A DNA stretch of 64,000 nucleotides, from contig NZ_JAFCKT010000001.1 in the NCBI RefSeq assembly GCF_018129985.1, positions 806,001 to 870,000 of the forward strand. Direction: 5' to 3'. Numbering within the stretch: the first letter of the stretch is position 1; each line of letters opens with the position of its first letter. Of the stretch, positions 60,567-64,000 are shown in pieces. A program made the position numbers and the translations under genes. The notes beneath the pieces were generated by a model. The model worked only from the letters and a program-made list of their open reading frames with translations. It ran no database searches and was not told the origin of the DNA. Source of the DNA: Bradyrhizobium sp. SZCCT0148 (GTDB lineage Bacteria > Pseudomonadota > Alphaproteobacteria > Rhizobiales > Xanthobacteraceae).

Positions 60567-61112
60567 TTAGCGCGACAGCGAGATGTTGGCGCCGCGGAAC
60601 TGGCTGTCCGCGCGCATGGTGACAGTCTGCTTGTTGCCGCTCGTCTTCAGCGCGATGTTGGCATTGAAGCCGGCTGCGGAGGCGACCACGTCGAAGCTCC
60701 CGCCGCCGCCACGGCCCTGGAGCGAGCCGGAGATGTTGCGGCTGGCCTCGGACCAGCTTCCGGTGATGGCGCTGCCCTCGGCCTTGACGTTGGCCCCGAG
60801 GTTGAACTTGTAGGCATCGCTGGCACAAGTCAGCGACATCTCCAGGGTCGGGCCGATCGGGGTATATTTGGCCCTGCAGCGGATCCGCTCGGTCGAGCCG
60901 TCATCCAGTGTCACGACACCGCCGCCGCTCCAGCTGCCTGCCATCGGGGCAAACGGGCCGGACTGAGCCTTGCTTTCGGAGGTGACGATCCCCGCCGCAA
61001 ACAAGACCGCGGCCGCGATCAGCAGCCGGCGGCTCAGGGCGCGAGCCTCAATTGGTTTATTGGCGCGATGCTTCCCATCGCCCGCTGCACGGTATGCCTG
61101 CAGATGCTCCAT
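60567..61112 (-). CDS. Exported hypothetical protein
   Basis: 181-residue protein with an unusually long N-terminal tail (about 27 residues) before a signal-peptide-like hydrophobic stretch (LLIAAAVLFAAGIVTSESKA). The mature chain is beta-rich with Gly/Ser/Thr blocks (SGSLQGRGGGGSFDVVAS) and a Cys pair near residues 80 and 97 (RIRCRAKYT, LTCASDAYK). The only ATG, at 61112, makes it overlap the gene upstream by 56 bases. A later non-ATG start is possible. Related in style to the neighbour; function unknown. Confidence 0.65.
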   Translation of the reverse strand: MEHLQAYRAAGDGKHRANKPIEARALSRRLLIAAAVLFAAGIVTSESKAQSGPFAPMAGSWSGGGVVTLDDGSTERIRCRAKYTPIGPTLEMSLTCASDAYKFNLGANVKAEGSAITGSWSEASRNISGSLQGRGGGGSFDVVASAAGFNANIALKTSGNKQTVTMRADSQFRGANISLSR

Positions 61113-61407
61113 TCCACTTTCCCGATCCGGCGTTGCCGTTGAGTTGACCGTTAGCATATGCACCATTGATCGAAACTTTCACAAGTCCCCCGCTACCGAT
61201 GGTGCCGGAAACGTTAGCGCCGGGCGCGGTGATCCGGCCGTCGGCAACCGTCAGCATGGAGCTTGCGGTCGGCTCGCAGGTACCGCTCTTGGTGACGATG
61301 ACGACCTGCCAGTTGCCGTCATAGGGGCTCTGGGCGAGGGCGGGAGCGGCGAGGGTGCCGGTCAAAACTGAAGCGGCACAGAACGCCGCGATGCGACCAA
61401 AACGCAT
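61057..61407 (-). CDS. Exported hypothetical protein, Gly-rich
   Basis: 116-residue protein: signal peptide (cleavage near APALAQ, residue 26) and a beta-rich mature chain with repeated glycine turns (GTIGSGGLVKVSINGAYANG) and two Cys. PYDGNWQVVIVTKSGTCEP at the start is a pattern I have seen in many small secreted proteins of this family, all without function. It precedes and overlaps the 60567 gene, so the two are one transcript ended by the 60518-60547 terminator. Confidence 0.75.
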   Translation of the reverse strand: MRFGRIAAFCAASVLTGTLAAPALAQSPYDGNWQVVIVTKSGTCEPTASSMLTVADGRITAPGANVSGTIGSGGLVKVSINGAYANGQLNGNAGSGKWNGASAGIPCSGRWEASRQ

Positions 61408-61578
61408 GAATTCCGTCCTTGAATTTGTCTGATATGCTGACGCTTATTCGGACGAAATGTGACGGAAATTTGTTGCAATGCAAATTGAAAATTGTTCCTG
61501 CGTGAACAATGGTTTATTTGCGATCTAGGGTCCAATTTCTGAAGCGGAATCAAGGCCGCCATACGTTAAGGATGAACG

Positions 61579-62166
61579 TCAGGACAGACTCGGTGCGGAG
61601 GTCGCGAACTGCTCGTCCTGAGCCTTGGACGGAAGCGCCTTGTGGACCTTGGCATAATCGACCACGTCGGCCAGCAATTTGAGCCCGAGCGGGGCGAGCG
61701 CGCGCTCCCAGAGCTCGCGGGCAGTCTCGCCTTTCCTGACGAAGCACCAGTCCTGGGCGGCGATGGCCCCGGCGTCCATGCGGTCGGCGAGATGATAAAT
61801 CGTGCCGCCGGCGATCGGATCGCCTTCCTTGATCGTCCATTCCACGGCCGCCTTGCCGCGGTGGCGAGGCAGCAGCGAGGGGTGATAGCCGATCCCGCCG
61901 AGCTTGGCGGCCGCAAGCGCGTCCTGGCCGATCCGGGCGTGGCTGTGCGCCGTGATGATCAGATCGGTATCCGGAGCGATTTCAGAGGCCACCACAAGCT
62001 TGGGATTGGCCTGGACCACCACCTCGATGCCGGACGCCTTGGCGGTCGCGGCGAGGCGATCCTCGGCATCGGCGACGACGACCCGGACGATCGAGACGCC
62101 GTGCTCCCGGAGCATGTTCAGGGTGGTCACGCCGAAATGGCGGGAGCCGACGAGGGTGATGCGCAT
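61579..62166 (-). CDS. Formyltransferase-fold protein
   Basis: 195-residue protein of the formyl-transferase N-terminal fold. GYHPSLLPRHRGKAAVEWTI and RMDAGAIAAQ match the folate-binding and catalytic loops of methionyl-tRNA formyltransferase, with His and Asp of the triad kept. The triad's Asn (N106 of E. coli Fmt, in INVH) is Gly here (IGYH), and there is no C-terminal domain. True fmt is elsewhere, so this one probably formylates another substrate or is inactive. Start at 62166. Confidence 0.8.
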   Translation of the reverse strand: MRITLVGSRHFGVTTLNMLREHGVSIVRVVVADAEDRLAATAKASGIEVVVQANPKLVVASEIAPDTDLIITAHSHARIGQDALAAAKLGGIGYHPSLLPRHRGKAAVEWTIKEGDPIAGGTIYHLADRMDAGAIAAQDWCFVRKGETARELWERALAPLGLKLLADVVDYAKVHKALPSKAQDEQFATSAPSLS

Positions 62167-62352
62167 GGGTGTCCGATCCGGTTTCGCAACTGCGTCATCC
62201 CCCGATAACACGTCCGGACGCCCTGTCACCACCCGCGCGGGGGTTGCGCCGGTTATCAACAATGTGCCGTCGCGGACGCGATGAATTCCGCGATTGCGCA
62301 GCCGGCCTTTCCGGTGCTCCATACGTGTATTGGACGGCTCGGGAGCGAATGC

Positions 62353-62634
62353 ATGCGAGGCGCCTGGCTTGTTTTCGCGACGCTGATTATGCGCTGTCCG
62401 GCCCAAGCCGGCGGACCGTACCCCGCTGTGCCGCCCGAGACCGGGGTCGCCCCGTTCCTGGGCCCGACCTGGGACGGCTATCGTTGCGTCGGAGGGCCGG
62501 TCACCAATTTTTATCACGGTGCCTATTACGGCGAGGAGCCGCCGGCGCTCTATCGCGGCTACGCTTATCGGCCCTACCACCGCTATGGCGCCTACCGCGG
62601 ACATCCGCGCACCTATTTCTGCGTCACGGACTGA
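62353..62634 (+). CDS. Small exported Tyr-rich protein
   Basis: 93-residue protein with a signal peptide (LVFATLIMRCPAQA, cleavage near residue 19) and a mature chain very rich in Tyr, Gly, Arg and Pro (GAYYGEEPPALYRGYAYRPY). Start set by GGGAG before the ATG at 62353. Similar YRGYAY-type small secreted proteins are frequent in the family. Function unknown. Confidence 0.65.
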   Translation: MRGAWLVFATLIMRCPAQAGGPYPAVPPETGVAPFLGPTWDGYRCVGGPVTNFYHGAYYGEEPPALYRGYAYRPYHRYGAYRGHPRTYFCVTD

Positions 62635-63066
62635 AGCGCGAGGGATCAAGATGGATCGTCACTCCGCGTCAGGCTGTTGTTGATTACGAGCTTTGAAAGC
62701 CGCTCCGTCTTATCCGGAACCCTGCTGGCGTTGCCGTGCGGCCACGGTGAGGCGGCAAGCGGCCGGCAAGTCGGTTCCTGTGTTTCTTTTTTAACAGAGG
62801 TAGACCCGACCGGCTGATAAGAGTGCGCCTACCGGGGCTGGCGACATTTCAACCCGCATCCGTTTTTAACCCGGCTTGGGCCGCTGGCGCATCCGTCAGC
62901 GGCCTTTTCAATGCCGCGCATTACGACTTCATCCGGCGGTAACACGATCTCAACCAGCTTGGCGTATCGACTAAACCGTCGCGGATTTGTATTGCGTACC
63001 GCGACACCGAAATTGTCTCGCCGGCCTTTTGTGCGCCGCGCGTGCCATTTCGACGGGACAAATTTC
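62635..63066. other. Gap with a terminator, possible small RNA
   Basis: 432 bases without a clear gene. From about 62800 to the terminator at 62908 the sequence contains CCGGCTGATAAG and CCGTTTTTAACCCGGC, the look of a short structured transcript, but no promoter is convincing. Short plus-strand frames have no ribosome sites. Confidence 0.35.
62879..62908 (+). terminator. Intrinsic terminator
   Basis: GGCCGCTG (62879-62886) pairs with CAGCGGCC (62897-62904) around a 10-base loop, followed by TTTT. It is 245 bases past the previous gene's stop, so it more likely ends a separate short transcript. Confidence 0.85.
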
Positions 63067-63285
63067 ATGCCGAGCGCCATTGAGCAGATCGTCGACAGCT
63101 ACGTGCGGCTGAAGAACCGGCGCGGGCTCGACGAGCTGATGATGCACAGGCAGCGGCTCGCGGTCGACCTGAAGAGCAGGTCCGGCTATGATTTCAGCCT
63201 GCCGATCGGGCAGATCGACGAGGAGATCGCGATCATCGAGGCCGGCCTCAGCCGGCTCAAGGCGGAAAATTCCAAAACGGATTGA
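63067..63285 (+). CDS. Small conserved hypothetical protein
   Basis: 72-residue soluble protein: MPSAIEQIVDSYVRLKNRRG followed by a Lys/Arg/Glu-rich helical chain (DELMMHRQRLAVDL and IGQIDEEIAIIEAGLSRLKA). No Cys, no signal peptide, no known domain; a helical hairpin is likely. GGGA precedes the ATG at 63067. The frame is open further upstream but that part looks non-coding. Confidence 0.6.
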   Translation: MPSAIEQIVDSYVRLKNRRGLDELMMHRQRLAVDLKSRSGYDFSLPIGQIDEEIAIIEAGLSRLKAENSKTD

Positions 63286-63441
63286 AGGCGGCGAGGCAAG
63301 CTCCTGCAAGCAGCGGAGACGACGCATCGTCCCGGTCTAAACGGTTCATGCAGGGTTCAGACCCGCCATGTCTCAATCTCCGGATCGTTTCGTGGGACGC
63401 GAATCCTGCTAGGCTTGTCCCCGTGATCTGGAGGAAACGTC

Positions 63442-63774
63442 ATGATTGAGCTTGCGTTGGCCGGCCTGCTGGCATTTGCAACCGTGCCCGCGGCATCGCC
63501 GGCACCCATGGTGGAGCAAGTTCAGTTCAGGGCTGCTCCTGGCGGACGATGCCCGGACGGCTATGATTTCAACCACTCGAACGGCCGCTGCTATCCCAAC
63601 GGCTATCATGCGCCGGGTGTCTACACGCGGAATCCCGGGCCGCACGAATACTATGGAAACTACGACGGCTATCAACGACGTGGCGGGCTCTGCCCGGACG
63701 GCTTCGCGTACAATTACGCGGACGGTCAATGCTACCGCAACGGCCGCCAGCCGCCCGGCCTATACGGGCGATAA
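63442..63774 (+). CDS. Exported protein with two Cys-rich repeats
   Basis: 110-residue protein with a signal peptide (LALAGLLAFATVPAASPA) and two tandem copies of a 28-residue unit: GGRCPDGYDFNHSNGRCYPN and GGLCPDGFAYNYADGQCYRN, each ending in a Pro-Gly turn. Each copy has a C-x10-C pair for one disulfide and an Asp/Asn-rich loop. This is a small secreted or cell-surface protein of unknown role. The ATG at 63442 has GGAGG upstream. Confidence 0.75.
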   Translation: MIELALAGLLAFATVPAASPAPMVEQVQFRAAPGGRCPDGYDFNHSNGRCYPNGYHAPGVYTRNPGPHEYYGNYDGYQRRGGLCPDGFAYNYADGQCYRNGRQPPGLYGR

Positions 63775-63802
63775 TTGATCGCCGCGCTAGGGGCGGGCGC
63801 GC

Positions 63803-64000
63803 TCAGTCGCGCCGGCCGCCGTCGATCACCGTGAACAGCGGCCGCGCCGGGGTCGGCTCGACCAGCAATTCATCGACCAGCGCGGTAGCTGCATCGACAT
63901 ATTTGCGTGTCGGCTTGTCCAGGGGGCGCTTGGCCTCGTCGTCGAGCGCGACCTTTGCGGCTTCGACCAGCTTGCGCATGCGCGCCGCGTGGTCGTCGCC
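63803..64000 (-). CDS. C-terminal part of a gene cut by the window edge
   Basis: 65 residues reaching the right edge without a start. They run from GDDHAARMRKLVEAAKVALD to the stop, with a following DKPTRKYVDAATALVDELL and a final VIDGGRRD. It is helical and charged, with no recognisable domain in this part. The gene continues beyond 64000 on the minus strand. Codon use and base composition match its neighbours. Confidence 0.7.
   Translation of the reverse strand, partial: GDDHAARMRKLVEAAKVALDDEAKRPLDKPTRKYVDAATALVDELLVEPTPARPLFTVIDGGRRD

Overview
The window is high-GC chromosomal DNA from an alphaproteobacterium, most likely Bradyrhizobium or a close relative in the same family (inference). 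The reasons are the run SPOR protein-nagZ-scpA-scpB-tatABC-serS-surE-pcm-nlpD-yajC-secDF, alphaproteobacterial LexA boxes (GAAC-N7-GAAC), many intergenic palindromes of the rhizobial type, and protein sequences that look like that group. The left edge lies just upstream of a SPOR-domain gene. The right edge cuts a minus-strand gene. I found no rRNA, tRNA, CRISPR array, prophage or intact insertion sequence.

Layout. 0-17 kb is a dense, mostly plus-strand core block: envelope and peptidoglycan recycling (SPOR protein, NagZ), chromosome condensation (ScpAB), Tat export, SerS, SurE/Pcm/NlpD-like, then YajC-SecD-SecF followed by two small genes that resemble the mitochondrial complex I assembly factors NDUFAF3 and NDUFAF6. 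17-26 kb holds ilvA, a class V aminotransferase, a CAP-domain protein, an unusual kinase-like protein fused to what looks like an adenylating-enzyme C-terminal domain, trmFO, a DUF1127 protein, an MltB-like lytic transglycosylase and a DUF2189 membrane protein. 26-36 kb is accessory: DUF3597, GNAT, TPR, a CoA-ligase/PPC(DUF296)/ABC-ATPase run, about 1 kb of non-coding repeat DNA, an MxaD-like/YVTN propeller pair and a HAD phosphatase, then an AT-richer gene-free gap. 36-44 kb has uvrA and ssb, each behind its own predicted SOS box and separated by an outer-membrane porin, then gyrA. 44-57 kb has kup, coaD, two cyclophilins, queA, asd, a PepSY protein, a TetR regulator, a patatin lipoprotein, tgt and cysK. 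57-64 kb has a BrnA-like orphan, a caspase-fold protein, an EamA exporter, a Rid protein, a formyltransferase and several small secreted proteins of unknown role.

What stands out. (1) Upstream of asd there is a good promoter whose predicted start site is the A of a 23-codon open frame with 8 Thr codons, followed by a strong intrinsic terminator only about 33 nt before asd. This is the architecture of a threonine-responsive transcription attenuator with a leaderless leader peptide. (2) The tgt product lacks all four residues that bind zinc in characterised bacterial TGTs, while its catalytic residues are intact. (3) Two 19-bp dyads of the same design flank the TetR/patatin/PepSY region and look like operators. 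(4) The NDUFAF3-like/NDUFAF6-like pair sits directly behind secDF. (5) The kinase-like/ANL-C fusion has an architecture I do not recognise. Several other proteins keep their fold but have lost textbook catalytic or metal-binding residues (NlpD-like LytM, the NDUFAF6-like synthase fold, the second PPC domain, the Rid protein, the formyltransferase).
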